Below are positions 26,664-34,627 of a stretch of 64,000 bases of DNA, piece after piece; position 1 is the stretch's first letter, and every line of letters begins with the position of its first letter. The stretch comes from Myxococcales bacterium. Lineage in GTDB: Bacteria > Myxococcota_A > Polyangia > Polyangiales > Polyangiaceae. Under the pieces are notes generated by a model. The model saw only the letters and a program-made list of their open reading frames with translations, made no database searches and was not told the DNA's origin. The position numbers and the translations under genes are program-made. The DNA lies in contig CAHJWM010000005.1 in assembly GCA_903642325.1 (NCBI GenBank), positions 1 to 64,000 on the forward strand. Direction: 5' to 3'.

Positions 26664-27579
26664 CTCGAGCACGCGCCAGCGCGCGCCCTCGCCAGGTGCA
26701 TAGCCCAAGCACGAACCCCCACAGGCCGAGTGTCTGGTTGCGGTCGGGCGCGCTACCGACGGCCGTCGCGCAGCAGCCTTTGCTCGGGCTGCCGCATTCA
26801 CTGCTCCAGCCATGACGAGGGAGGTAGCCGCTGTCTGCAATTGCGACCGTACGTGTTGGGGGGAGGGATGCACAGATAGCCGCCTCGTCGTCCGCCTCCA
26901 GCGTGTCCATTCCGGATTGGTAATTCGAGAACATGGTCGCGTCTCGCGCGGAGGTATGAGACAGGCCGAGGAAGTGACCAAGCTCATGGGTCAGTACTGC
27001 ACTCAAGGCGAACTGATCTCCCACCGGCGTACCGACGGCAAAGCTTTCCTGATTGGAGTTGATCTCCACGTTCGCGTCGTAGATTTGTCCGGTTTCCGGG
27101 TCGAAATACACAGTAGTGAGCGCGAGCGTGTCGATCGACGAATTGGAATAGGGCCACGCGTCGTCGTGGAACGTGATGACGTTCGCGTTCGGGCCGTTGC
27201 TGTTGTACTCCGGCTTGGCGCAAGCTACCGGCCCCAAATCTTTCAGGCTGATGCTCGGGTGGGTGCCGTTGCCGCAGTCGGCGTTGACCCAGGTGCGGAA
27301 GGCGCTCGTGACCACTGCGTCCAGCGCCTCCGCACTGATTAGCTGGAGACGCGAGCCGTCCGGCAGTGTTTTCGACGAGCCGTCGCGTTGGACATCGAAG
27401 GACACCACGTTGCTCGCCCAAAACAAGACGTTCCCACTCATGTTGCAGCCGTCGGCCAAGTCGCAGTGCTCCGCTTTCGGATCGCAAGTACGCGTGAGGC
27501 AGTACGCGAAGGTCCCGCTGGCGACCGTCAGAACCCCGCTGCCGACCGACAAGGCCAGCGCCCAACGGAGGCCCGTCAA
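26626..27579 (-). CDS. Matrixin-family secreted metalloprotease with MYXO-CTERM-like tail
   Basis: 317 aa. TTG start at 27579 has a GGAG site 7 nt upstream and overlaps the previous gene's stop. The signal [22 protein letters not shown] is followed by a Cys-rich region [14 protein letters not shown] typical of this myxobacterial clade. Catalytic zinc motif [11 protein letters not shown] (198-208; His198, 202, 208) with Met-turn candidates after it. The C-terminus has CGSPSKGCC, then hydrophobic [13 protein letters not shown] and basic [13 protein letters not shown], the layout of a MYXO-CTERM-type outer-membrane sorting signal. That tail is encoded by the 42-bp repeat, and the last 38 bp overlap bioB. 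Confidence 0.88.
   Translation of the reverse strand: MTGLRWALALSVGSGVLTVASGTFAYCLTRTCDPKAEHCDLADGCNMSGNVLFWASNVVSFDVQRDGSSKTLPDGSRLQLISAEALDAVVTSAFRTWVNADCGNGTHPSISLKDLGPVACAKPEYNSNGPNANVITFHDDAWPYSNSSIDTLALTTVYFDPETGQIYDANVEINSNQESFAVGTPVGDQFALSAVLTHELGHFLGLSHTSARDATMFSNYQSGMDTLEADDEAAICASLPPTRTVAIADSGYLPRHGWSSECGSPSKGCCATAVGSAPDRNQTLGLWGFVLGLCTWRGRALARARVSRRAGARGLQR
26672..26713 (-). repeat. 42-bp exact repeat, copy 2
   Basis: Perfect inverted copy of 3742-3783. Here it lies inside the matrixin gene and encodes [14 protein letters not shown], the end of the hydrophobic span and the basic stop. Read in the corresponding frame, copy 1 would encode the same peptide. Confidence 0.8.
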
Positions 27580-28130
27580 GGTCGAGCTCCGAGGATGAGC
27601 TCGCGCGCCTGCTGCATCGGCAGCCCCGGAAGCACAGCCACCGCGGAGTCCGGTCGCCCGAGCAAGTGCGGCATGTTGCGGCTGGCTCCCAGCCGCAACG
27701 TGCCGCCGGCCTCATTTCGAATCGGGTAGTGGCCTTGGGCCATCGCCGTCACTTGATCGATGCCGTCGGTGTTTGCCTGCACGAACACCAGGCATGCTTC
27801 GTCCAGCGCGAGCTCTGCTTCCCCGTGCACCAGCTCTGCAAGCCGTCCAATTTTGCCCCCCAGGGTGCGCACCAGCAGCTCGGGCTCTGCGGGGCCACCG
27901 TGGATCAAGTCTTCGACGCGCAGGCGGGTGTACGTCACGATGTGCCGCGTCTCGCCTACGTCCTCGGCGCGCGCAAAACTTTCGAGTGCCGTGCCGCGAA
28001 CGATACGCGTGCTGCGCGCCACCAGGTCCGGCAAGCTGACGGCCCGCGCGGTGGTGGCTCGTGCGGCGCCCGCCCAGGTAAGAGCCGTCACTGTCGCCCC
28101 CAACAAGCCCAAGCTTTGGCGTCGATTCAT
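27576..28130 (-). CDS. Exported hypothetical protein with Tat-like signal, partner of matrixin
   Basis: 184 aa. N-terminus MNRRQSLGLLGATVTALTWAGAARA has RRxxLGLL, a Tat-like signal, with cleavage probably after ARA (25). The mature domain starts LPDLVARSTRIVRGTALESF and continues TYTRLRVEDLIHGG, LVRTLGGKIGRLAELVHGEAELALDEACLVFVQ, resembling proteins that occur next to secreted matrixins; function unknown. It is preceded by the glnD promoter region on the other side and overlaps the matrixin gene by 4 bp (TTGA), so both are one transcription unit. Co-secretion could mean substrate, inhibitor or chaperone role, not shown by sequence. Confidence 0.82.
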   Translation of the reverse strand: MNRRQSLGLLGATVTALTWAGAARATTARAVSLPDLVARSTRIVRGTALESFARAEDVGETRHIVTYTRLRVEDLIHGGPAEPELLVRTLGGKIGRLAELVHGEAELALDEACLVFVQANTDGIDQVTAMAQGHYPIRNEAGGTLRLGASRNMPHLLGRPDSAVAVLPGLPMQQARELILGARP

Positions 28131-28352
28131 GCGAGCCGGAGAGGTAGCACACCGGCGGAATTAGCCCCGACGCGGCCCGAATGCCCGGGGGCGTTGGGCC
28201 GACGATACGGCCAAACCAGCGCGGTTTGCGGTTTACTTCTTTATGCCAGGGGGTGAGCTATAACAACGCTTCCTCCCGCAGCCGAGCCTGGTGCGCCCGC
28301 ACTTCGTCTCCGTTCCTGAAAGCTCGCGCGTCACCACGCATCTAGCCCACGA

Positions 28353-31037
28353 ATGCCCCCCGCCACTGAAAGAGCACCGTTGCTCGAACGCACCGCCCCC
28401 GGTCTCGTCGAAGAGCTGAAGACCTACCTCGTCCGGCATCGGGTCGCCGTGGAGTCGATGATTCGTCCCGGAGGTCCCGAGGCGGGGCTGGAGGCGGCGT
28501 CACGCTACGCGAAAGCGTTCGACGGCCTTTTGTGCTCCCTATTCAAGGCAGCCGAGAGCACGATGATCAAAGCGGGCACCTGGCAAAACGTGGGGCTCGC
28601 CGCCGTGGGCAGCTACGGCCGGAACGAGCTCGGCTTCCACAGTGACCTGGATGTTCGGCTGATTTCGGCGAGCAAGCCCGAGAAAGTGCGCGCCGTCGCG
28701 GAGGCGCTCCTGTATCCGCTGTGGGATGCGGGGCTGAGCATCGGTCATCAGGTCGTCATGGGCAGTGACATGCTGGAACTGGCCAAAAATGACCTGCCCA
28801 CCGCCACCACGCTGCTCGACTGGCGCGTGCTCACCGGCGACCGCACCAGCTCGGAGAAGATGCTGACCCGGGCCTTCGAAGGCATCTTCGGGATCGGCAA
28901 CATCAAGAGATTTCTGGACCGACTGGAAACCAAGGCCCATGAGCGCTCCGAGCGGTTCGGAGGCTCGGTTTATTTGCTCGAGCCAGACGTCAAAAACGGC
29001 ATTGGCGGCCTGCGCGATCTGGATCTCGCCCATTGGGCCGCACGGGCGCGCTGGCGCGTGTCGGACCTATCCGAGCTCGTGCGGATCGGTGTGCTCTTAC
29101 AGCGTGAATGGCAGCAAATCGAGGCCGCGCGCGCCCTGCTCTGGCGGGTGCGCAACCTGCTGCATTTGCAAGCGGGCCGCCGTTCCGATCGCCTGAGCTT
29201 CGATCGTCAGGAGTCGCTCGCGGTCGACTTGGGCTACGGGCCCGGAGGCCCCGGAGTCGAGGCGTTCATGAGCGACTATTACCAGAAGGCGCGTGTGATC
29301 TCGCAGGCGCGCGAGCTGGTGCTTTCGCGCGCCGCCCCCCCACCCAAGCGCCGCCCGCGCGAGACGGCGATCGGCAAAGGGCTCAAGCTCACGAACGACC
29401 AGTTGTCGTTCGAAGATGGAGCCGCGCTCGAGCAAGAGCCGGCATTGGCGCTTCGTTTGTATGACGAAGCCGTGCGGCGCGACCTGCCAGTCTACGGCTT
29501 TGCTCGTGATCTGGTCGCGCGAGCCGTCACTTCACCGACGTTCTGCGTGCGATTACGGCAAAGCGAGGAGGCGGCTCGCTTGTTCGTACGCCTGGTCACC
29601 GTGATTCAGCGCACGAAGCTACGCGACGAATCGGTCGTGAAGGACCTGCACGACGTTGGGCTGCTCGTGGCGATGATTCCGGAATTTGCCCCGGTCGTCG
29701 GACGCGTCCATCACGACGTCTATCACGTGTACACCGTTGACGTGCATTCGGTGGCGGCGGTCGATCGTTTGCGCGAGCTGTGCCGCGGCGAGCTCGCCGC
29801 CGAGCACCGCTTGGCGTCGCGCTTGGCGGCGGAGATCTCACGCCCGAACGTGCTGTTTTTCGCCGCGCTTCTGCACGACATTGGCAAAGACATCGGCGGC
29901 AAGAGCCACGACGAGCGGGGGCGTGAGATGGCGCGAGTGGTGCTTTCGCGGCTCGGCCTACCGGAGAGCGACATTCGGGAAGTGCAACAGCTGATTTGGA
30001 AGCACCTCCGCATGTATCACGTGGCAACGCGCCGCGACATCGACGACCCGCGCACGCTCGAGTCGTTTTGCGAGGAGGTGCACGGGCGAGAAGGCCTGCG
30101 TGAGCTGTACATCTTGACCATCTGCGACGTCTCGACCACGAGCCCGACCGCGCTTACTAGCTGGAAAGCGCGTGTACTGGAAGAGCTGTACGTCAGCGCG
30201 GACCGGCAATTATCGACGGGCAAGGTCGAACGCGGCGGCGAACGCACCGAGCAGATCCGCGCGGAGGTGCGGGCGCTCTGCCCGCAGCGCGGTGAGCTCG
30301 AGTTCTTGAATCACTTTCTGGCGACGATGCCGGATCGATACCTGTACAGTAACGATCCGCAAGACATCGTGCGCCAATCGCGCTTCGCCCGTCAGGCGCA
30401 AATGCAGCACGTGAACGTGACGGTGATGACCACTGCCGATCCCTACGTTGAGCTCGGCTTCATCGCCGACGATCGACCGGGTTTACTAGCGATGATCACC
30501 GCCACGCTGGCGGCCGCGCGTTTCAAGGTGATCAGCGCCCAGGTCTATTCTTGGGTCGATAGCTTTGGTCGCACGCGCGCGCTCGATTTGTTTTGGGTGC
30601 GAGGCGGGGAAACCACCGATTCCGTCACCGGCTCGATGGCGCGCCTCGATCGCGACTTCAATCGCCTGCTGAGCATGGAGCTTTCACCCTCCGAGCTCGT
30701 GACCGGGGGCGTGCGCCAGTCGCGCCTCTCCGACCGCCCCACGCCGAAGGTGCCAACGGAGGTCAACATCGATAATCGCTGCGCGACCGACCACTCGGTG
30801 ATCGAAGTGACCACCAAGGATCAAGCCGGGTTGTTGTTCTGGCTCGCCAACACCCTCCAGCATCTGGATCTTCAGATTTCGCTCGCCAAAATCAACACGG
30901 AAGGCACGCAGGTGGCGGACGTTTTCTACGTTACCGACAGTAGCGGTGCGAAGATCACATCGGTCGAGCGGATGGAAGTCATCAAGGCGCGCATTCTGTC
31001 GAACATCGCTAACCTCGAAAAGGCATCCGCTTCATGA
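28353..31037 (+). CDS. glnD: [Protein-PII] uridylyltransferase / uridylyl-removing enzyme
   Basis: 894 aa, normal for GlnD. It senses glutamine and adds or removes UMP on PII, linking nitrogen status to glutamine synthetase control. The nucleotidyltransferase domain has GSYGRNELGFHSDLDV (86-101); the GlnD-specific linker NGIGGLRDLDLAHW follows; the HD hydrolase domain contains LLHDIGKDIGGKSHDERG with His508-Asp509; two ACT domains are at about 690-770 (VELGFIADDRPGLLAMITAT) and 815-885 (IEVTTKDQAGLLFWLANTL). No PII gene is nearby. The stop overlaps the next gene's ATG (ATGA). Confidence 0.96.
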   Translation: MPPATERAPLLERTAPGLVEELKTYLVRHRVAVESMIRPGGPEAGLEAASRYAKAFDGLLCSLFKAAESTMIKAGTWQNVGLAAVGSYGRNELGFHSDLDVRLISASKPEKVRAVAEALLYPLWDAGLSIGHQVVMGSDMLELAKNDLPTATTLLDWRVLTGDRTSSEKMLTRAFEGIFGIGNIKRFLDRLETKAHERSERFGGSVYLLEPDVKNGIGGLRDLDLAHWAARARWRVSDLSELVRIGVLLQREWQQIEAARALLWRVRNLLHLQAGRRSDRLSFDRQESLAVDLGYGPGGPGVEAFMSDYYQKARVISQARELVLSRAAPPPKRRPRETAIGKGLKLTNDQLSFEDGAALEQEPALALRLYDEAVRRDLPVYGFARDLVARAVTSPTFCVRLRQSEEAARLFVRLVTVIQRTKLRDESVVKDLHDVGLLVAMIPEFAPVVGRVHHDVYHVYTVDVHSVAAVDRLRELCRGELAAEHRLASRLAAEISRPNVLFFAALLHDIGKDIGGKSHDERGREMARVVLSRLGLPESDIREVQQLIWKHLRMYHVATRRDIDDPRTLESFCEEVHGREGLRELYILTICDVSTTSPTALTSWKARVLEELYVSADRQLSTGKVERGGERTEQIRAEVRALCPQRGELEFLNHFLATMPDRYLYSNDPQDIVRQSRFARQAQMQHVNVTVMTTADPYVELGFIADDRPGLLAMITATLAAARFKVISAQVYSWVDSFGRTRALDLFWVRGGETTDSVTGSMARLDRDFNRLLSMELSPSELVTGGVRQSRLSDRPTPKVPTEVNIDNRCATDHSVIEVTTKDQAGLLFWLANTLQHLDLQISLAKINTEGTQVADVFYVTDSSGAKITSVERMEVIKARILSNIANLEKASAS

Positions 31038-32056
31038 GTTTTGCTGCGCGTATCCGTTGCGTGTGCACTTACACTGCCCTGGGGGGCGCTCTCTGGCTAC
31101 AAGCGTGTGCGGGCAGCCCGGCCCGGCCGGAAGCCCCTCCGCCGCCGCTGGATAGCCCAACGCCCGCGAGTAGCAGCAACGCCGCTCAGCCTTCTAGCCA
31201 GAAGGTCGCGCAAGGCATCGAGGCAATCAAGGCCCAACATTTCGTTGAAGCCAAAGCGCTCCTCGGCGCCGCCCACGCGGAAGCTCCGAAGGATCCGCAG
31301 GCCGCCTTTTATTTGGGGGTAGCTTCGGAAGGTTTGGGAGATGGGACAGGCGCGGGCGTCGCCTATAAGGAAGCGCTCACGCTCGACCCGAAGCTCACCG
31401 AAGCCAGCGTGAACTTGTCCGCCTTGTTACTCGATGCGAAGGACGCTAGCGGGGCCTTGAGCGTGGCCGAGTCGGGCTTGAAGAGTGCGCCAAAACAGCA
31501 AGATTTGCTGCTCAATCGCGCCCTGGCGCTGGAGGGCACGGGTAAGAAGGACGAGGCGCTGAAGGCGTACGGCGCAGCGGTCGCGGCGGCGCCGGACAAT
31601 ATCGAGCTGCGCATTGCCTACGCAGAGCTTCTGACAACGGCCAAGGACGACGCCGCGGCGCTGGCGCAATTACGCGCTGTTTCAACGACCGAAGATCCGA
31701 AGCTGCTTGAAAAATTGTCACAGAAGTTTGGCCGGCTGCACGCATTCGCCGACTGCGTCGCCGTGCTGGACAAAGCGATCAAGATCACCGACAGCGCAGA
31801 CCTGCACGTACGCCGCGCGGTGTGTCGCCATGATCAAAAGGACGATGCGGGCGCGCTCAGCGACTACCAAGCCGCGCTCAAGTTGGACGACAAGTTTTCG
31901 CCCGCTCACTACTACTTGGCGAAACACGTGTGCCCGACGGACAAAAAGCTAGCTGCCGAACACTTCAAACGCGCGGCCGCGCTCGCGGGCAACGACGAGA
32001 TCGGGAAAAGAGCCACGGAGCTCGCCGCCAAAGCCAAGGCCGGCAAATGCGATTGA
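31034..32056 (+). CDS. TPR-containing lipoprotein
   Basis: 340 aa. Signal MSFAARIRCVCTYTALGGALWLQACAGSP with lipobox LQAC (Cys25). A Pro/Ser linker (27-55) is followed by TPR units (AIKAQHFVEAKALLGAAH, AAFYLGVASEGLGDGTGAGVAYKEALTLDP, ALSVAESGLKSAP, DEALKAYGAAVAAAPDN, ALSDYQAALKLDDKFSPAHYYL) to about residue 300. It is an envelope-anchored protein-interaction scaffold. The start overlaps the glnD stop by 4 bp; a functional tie to nitrogen control is not evident. The convergent gap 32057-32169 to parB holds only GC-rich hairpin-like sequence. Confidence 0.88.
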   Translation: MSFAARIRCVCTYTALGGALWLQACAGSPARPEAPPPPLDSPTPASSSNAAQPSSQKVAQGIEAIKAQHFVEAKALLGAAHAEAPKDPQAAFYLGVASEGLGDGTGAGVAYKEALTLDPKLTEASVNLSALLLDAKDASGALSVAESGLKSAPKQQDLLLNRALALEGTGKKDEALKAYGAAVAAAPDNIELRIAYAELLTTAKDDAAALAQLRAVSTTEDPKLLEKLSQKFGRLHAFADCVAVLDKAIKITDSADLHVRRAVCRHDQKDDAGALSDYQAALKLDDKFSPAHYYLAKHVCPTDKKLAAEHFKRAAALAGNDEIGKRATELAAKAKAGKCD

Positions 32057-32169
32057 TCTAGGCGCGACGCGTCTGCGACGCTGAGCTTGGCTAGTCCATG
32101 CGCGCGGCCCGCGAACGTGCAGCGCGCCGGTGCGAGACTGTCCGTCCGCGGCGCATGCTCCGATAGAGC

Positions 32170-33057
32170 TTAGAGCAGCACTTCTAAGAGCTTGTCGAGC
32201 TCGTCCCAAGATCCGTATTTTATCGCGATCTCGCCTTTGCTGTCTTTGTCTCGGACTTCCACTTTGGTGCCGAGCTTTCTGGACAGGCGCAGCTCGAGGT
32301 CGCGGGTCGAGGCGCTCTTGTCTTTTTTGCCCTTGGCGCCCTCGGGCTTGGTCTTGGCGGTCCGCACCAACGCTTCGGTTTGGCGCACGCTCAGCCGACC
32401 GCGCACGACCTTTTCGGCGAGCGAGGCAAGCTGCGCGCCATCCGGTGCACCGAGTAGCGCGCGGGCGTGGCCTTCGCTCAGCTCTCCCGTGACCACTTTT
32501 TCCCGAACCGCGATGGGTAATCGCAACAATCGGAGCGCGTTGGCGATCGTCGAGCGGTCTTTACCGACGCGTTGGGCCAGCGTTTCTTGGGTGTACGAGT
32601 GCTCTTTGATCAGGCGGTCGAGCGCCTCCGCGAATTCGATCGCGTCCAGATCTTCGCGCTGAACGTTCTCGATCAAGGCGAGCTCGTAGGCGTCCTTGGC
32701 TGACACGTCGTGCACGACGACCAGCACCTCTCGAAGCCCCGCGCGTTGCGCGGCGCGCCAACGCCGCTCACCCGCGATGATTTCGAAGTCGTCCGCGCCT
32801 GGCCGCCGGCGCACGATGAGTGGCTCGAGCAAGCCGTGCACCCGAAGCGACGCGGCGAGCTCGTCGATCCGGTCGTTGTCGAAGTGCTGACGCGGCTGGC
32901 CCTTCTGCGGCACTATCTTGTCGAGCGCGCAGCTGAACACGTTGCCTTCGTAGCGGGCGGCGGCGGGGCGTTCTGGAGTCACCGGCACCCGCGCCGGCAT
33001 CAGCGCGTCGAGTCCGCGGCCCAAGCCCCGGAACGGCTTCTTGGGCGGCTCATTCAT
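32170..33057 (-). CDS. parB: Chromosome partitioning protein ParB
   Basis: 295 aa. ParB is a CTP-dependent DNA clamp that loads at parS and works with ParA in origin segregation. The N-terminal ParA-contact motif RGLGRGLDALM (10-20) is followed by a linker, the CTP-binding ParB/Srx domain (VPQKGQPRQHF, LIVRRRPG, AGERRWRAAQRAG with the GERR box, VVHDVSAKDAYELALIENVQREDL), a helix-turn-helix (TLAQRVGKDRSTIANALRLLRLP) and a C-terminal dimerisation segment (ELRLSRKLGTKVEV). It overlaps parA by 4 bp. A parS-like sequence lies upstream of the operon. Confidence 0.95.
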   Translation of the reverse strand: MNEPPKKPFRGLGRGLDALMPARVPVTPERPAAARYEGNVFSCALDKIVPQKGQPRQHFDNDRIDELAASLRVHGLLEPLIVRRRPGADDFEIIAGERRWRAAQRAGLREVLVVVHDVSAKDAYELALIENVQREDLDAIEFAEALDRLIKEHSYTQETLAQRVGKDRSTIANALRLLRLPIAVREKVVTGELSEGHARALLGAPDGAQLASLAEKVVRGRLSVRQTEALVRTAKTKPEGAKGKKDKSASTRDLELRLSRKLGTKVEVRDKDSKGEIAIKYGSWDELDKLLEVLL

Positions 33058-33827
33058 GCCGGTGAGCCCTCGATCAGCTCGCGCGCGAGGCTCAAATAGC
33101 CCTGCGCGCCTTTGCTGCCGACGTCGTACAAGAGAGCGGGCAGACCATGCGAGGGCGCTTCACTGAGCCGCACATTGCGTGGAATGATCGACTTGAATAC
33201 GCGGAAGTGTTTGTTCACTTCATCGGCGACCTGGTGGGCCAGCCGATTCCGGGGATCCCACATCGTGAGCACGATGCCTTCGACGGATAAGCCCGGGTTC
33301 AGCGAAGCCTTGACGCGGTCGATCGTGGCCATCAAGTACGTGATGCCCTCCAGCGCGTAATATTCGGGCTGTAGGGGCACAATCACGCGGTGCGCGGCGA
33401 CCAGCACGTTCAGCGTCAAAACGCCTAGCGACGGTGGCGAATCGATGATCACATAGTCGTACTTCGCCACCTCCGGGCCACGGAGGATCTCGCGCAGATG
33501 CGTGCCGCGCTGCGCGGTGTCGAACAGCTCGTACTCGACCGCTGTGAGATCCTGCGTCGCGGGCGCGAGGTCTAGGGTGGGGATGCCCGTGCCGCGGATG
33601 ACCTCGCGCAGAGAGGCATTGCCGATCAGCGCGTCGTAAATGGTCTTCTCGACGGTGCCGGGGGGCACTCCGACTCCGCTCGACGCGTTGCCTTGAGGGT
33701 CGAGGTCAACGAGCAACGTAGGCCGCTCCGCGGCGGCGAGGCTCGCGGCGAGGTTGACCGCGGTCGTGGTCTTGCCCACGCCACCTTTTTGGTTGGCGAT
33801 GGCGATGATCTGCTGGCGCGAGGTCAT
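33054..33827 (-). CDS. parA: Chromosome partitioning ATPase ParA/Soj
   Basis: 257 aa from ATG 33827 (MTSRQQIIAIANQKGG); the open frame continues 120 codons further but that part is Arg/Pro-rich and non-homologous. Deviant Walker A KGGVGKTTTAVNLA (14-27) with the ParA signature Lys14; Walker A' DLDPQGNASSG; Walker B YDYVIIDSPPSLG; and EGIVLTMWDPRNRLAHQVADEV are family motifs. ParA forms ATP-dependent dimers on DNA and drives ParB-parS movement. The length matches chromosomal Soj proteins (about 250-260). Coupled to parB by a 4-bp overlap. The 33828-34208 stretch upstream has no gene apart from promoter-like signals. Confidence 0.95.
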   Translation of the reverse strand: MTSRQQIIAIANQKGGVGKTTTAVNLAASLAAAERPTLLVDLDPQGNASSGVGVPPGTVEKTIYDALIGNASLREVIRGTGIPTLDLAPATQDLTAVEYELFDTAQRGTHLREILRGPEVAKYDYVIIDSPPSLGVLTLNVLVAAHRVIVPLQPEYYALEGITYLMATIDRVKASLNPGLSVEGIVLTMWDPRNRLAHQVADEVNKHFRVFKSIIPRNVRLSEAPSHGLPALLYDVGSKGAQGYLSLARELIEGSPA

Positions 33828-33923
33828 GGTGGGTGAGTGACGGGGTTGGCCCCGTGGCAACCGTGTGCAGCTTGCCCCGGCTGCGTGCCTCTTATCTAAA
33901 TATCGCGCGCGGGCGGCGATTTT

Positions 33924-33952
33924 TTGGACTGACGGACGAGTTAGCGTACTGT
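33924..33952 (+). promoter_or_regulatory. Sigma-70-type promoter
   Basis: TTGGAC, 17 bp, TACTGT. This would transcribe rightward toward the small acidic protein gene at 34209 with a leader of about 250 nt. The match to consensus is moderate. Confidence 0.35.
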
Positions 33953-33974
33953 GTACGTGGATGTAGGTGAGAGT

Positions 33975-33990
33975 AGTTGCACGTGAGACG
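33975..33990. promoter_or_regulatory. Degenerate parS-like site
   Basis: AGTTGCACGTGAGACG agrees at 12 of 16 positions with the parS consensus TGTTTCACGTGAAACA, including the central CACGTG. It lies 150 bp upstream of parA. Degenerate, so it may be chance or a weak site. Confidence 0.25.
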
Positions 33991-34208
33991 ACAACAAAAT
34001 CTAGAAACCTCGAGCCTCGCGGTCCGCATGGCGCTGGTTCTCGGCCCGCAGAGCCGGGGCGCCGAAACCCGCCGCGCGGCTGCCCGCGACCGAATTCTGC
34101 GCACCGGATTTTGGCAAGCGACCACTGAACGCCCCTCTGCCGAGGTCCTGCTGCTTTACCCCGCCGTCGCCGCACGGCGCGCTCCAACTCCGAACCCCTG
34201 AGGTATTC

Positions 34209-34391
34209 ATGGCCGCCCCTAAAGATTACAGCACGTTTGCCGAGCTCGAGCGCGAGCTAGTTCGTCCGGAGATGCGTATCGGCTGGTCTGTCGACGAGAT
34301 CGAATCCACCGGAGAGACGCTCGAATTCGACATGGATCCGTTCGAAGCCGCCATGTGGCAAGCCGATCAAGAGGACGACGAGGACGACTGA
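34209..34391 (+). CDS. Small acidic protein
   Basis: 60 aa. Begins MAAPKDYSTFAELERELVRPEM, then RIGWSVDEIESTGETLEFDMDPFEAAMWQ and a strongly acidic tail ADQEDDEDD. No signal peptide; probably a cytoplasmic single-helix or adaptor-type protein. The mixed composition and clear start, with a perfect intrinsic terminator 45 bp after the stop, argue for a real monocistronic gene between parA and tig. Function unknown. Acidic tails of this kind can mimic nucleic acid or bind basic partners, but nothing in the sequence proves it. Confidence 0.75.
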   Translation: MAAPKDYSTFAELERELVRPEMRIGWSVDEIESTGETLEFDMDPFEAAMWQADQEDDEDD

Positions 34392-34435
34392 CCGTCGTTC
34401 GAACAAGAATCACTTAACTTACGACTCATTCCCGG

Positions 34436-34467
34436 AAAACCCCGTGGGCTGCCTCCCACGGGGTTTT
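34436..34467 (+). terminator. Perfect intrinsic terminator
   Basis: AAAACCCCGTGGG (34436-34448) and CCCACGGGGTTTT (34455-34467) form an uninterrupted 13-bp stem with a 6-nt loop CTGCCT, ending in a T-run. By symmetry it also functions in the minus direction. Confidence 0.9.
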
Positions 34468-34585
34468 GCTTTGTCCGCTCGCTCATTTCGACGTCTGCGC
34501 TCTCGTCCGTGCTGCCGAGGGCCGCATCGCACTGGCGCACGCGGGCGGCTGCGAGGCGACCCCGACCGAAAGATCAAACCCTTCC

Positions 34586-34613
34586 TTGACCTAGATCCCG
34601 GCGCATGTAACGT
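34586..34613 (+). promoter_or_regulatory. Promoter-like element before tig
   Basis: TTGACC, 16 bp, TAACGT. The start would be about 8 nt before the ATG at 34628, giving a near-leaderless message, or the true site lies further upstream. Moderate match. Confidence 0.35.
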
Positions 34614-34627
34614 CACGCGCTCTTCAG

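Noticed and set aside
33977-34201. Open frame of about 74 codons before the small acidic gene
   Set aside because: TTG start without a ribosome site and Arg/Ala-rich composition; more likely leader sequence.
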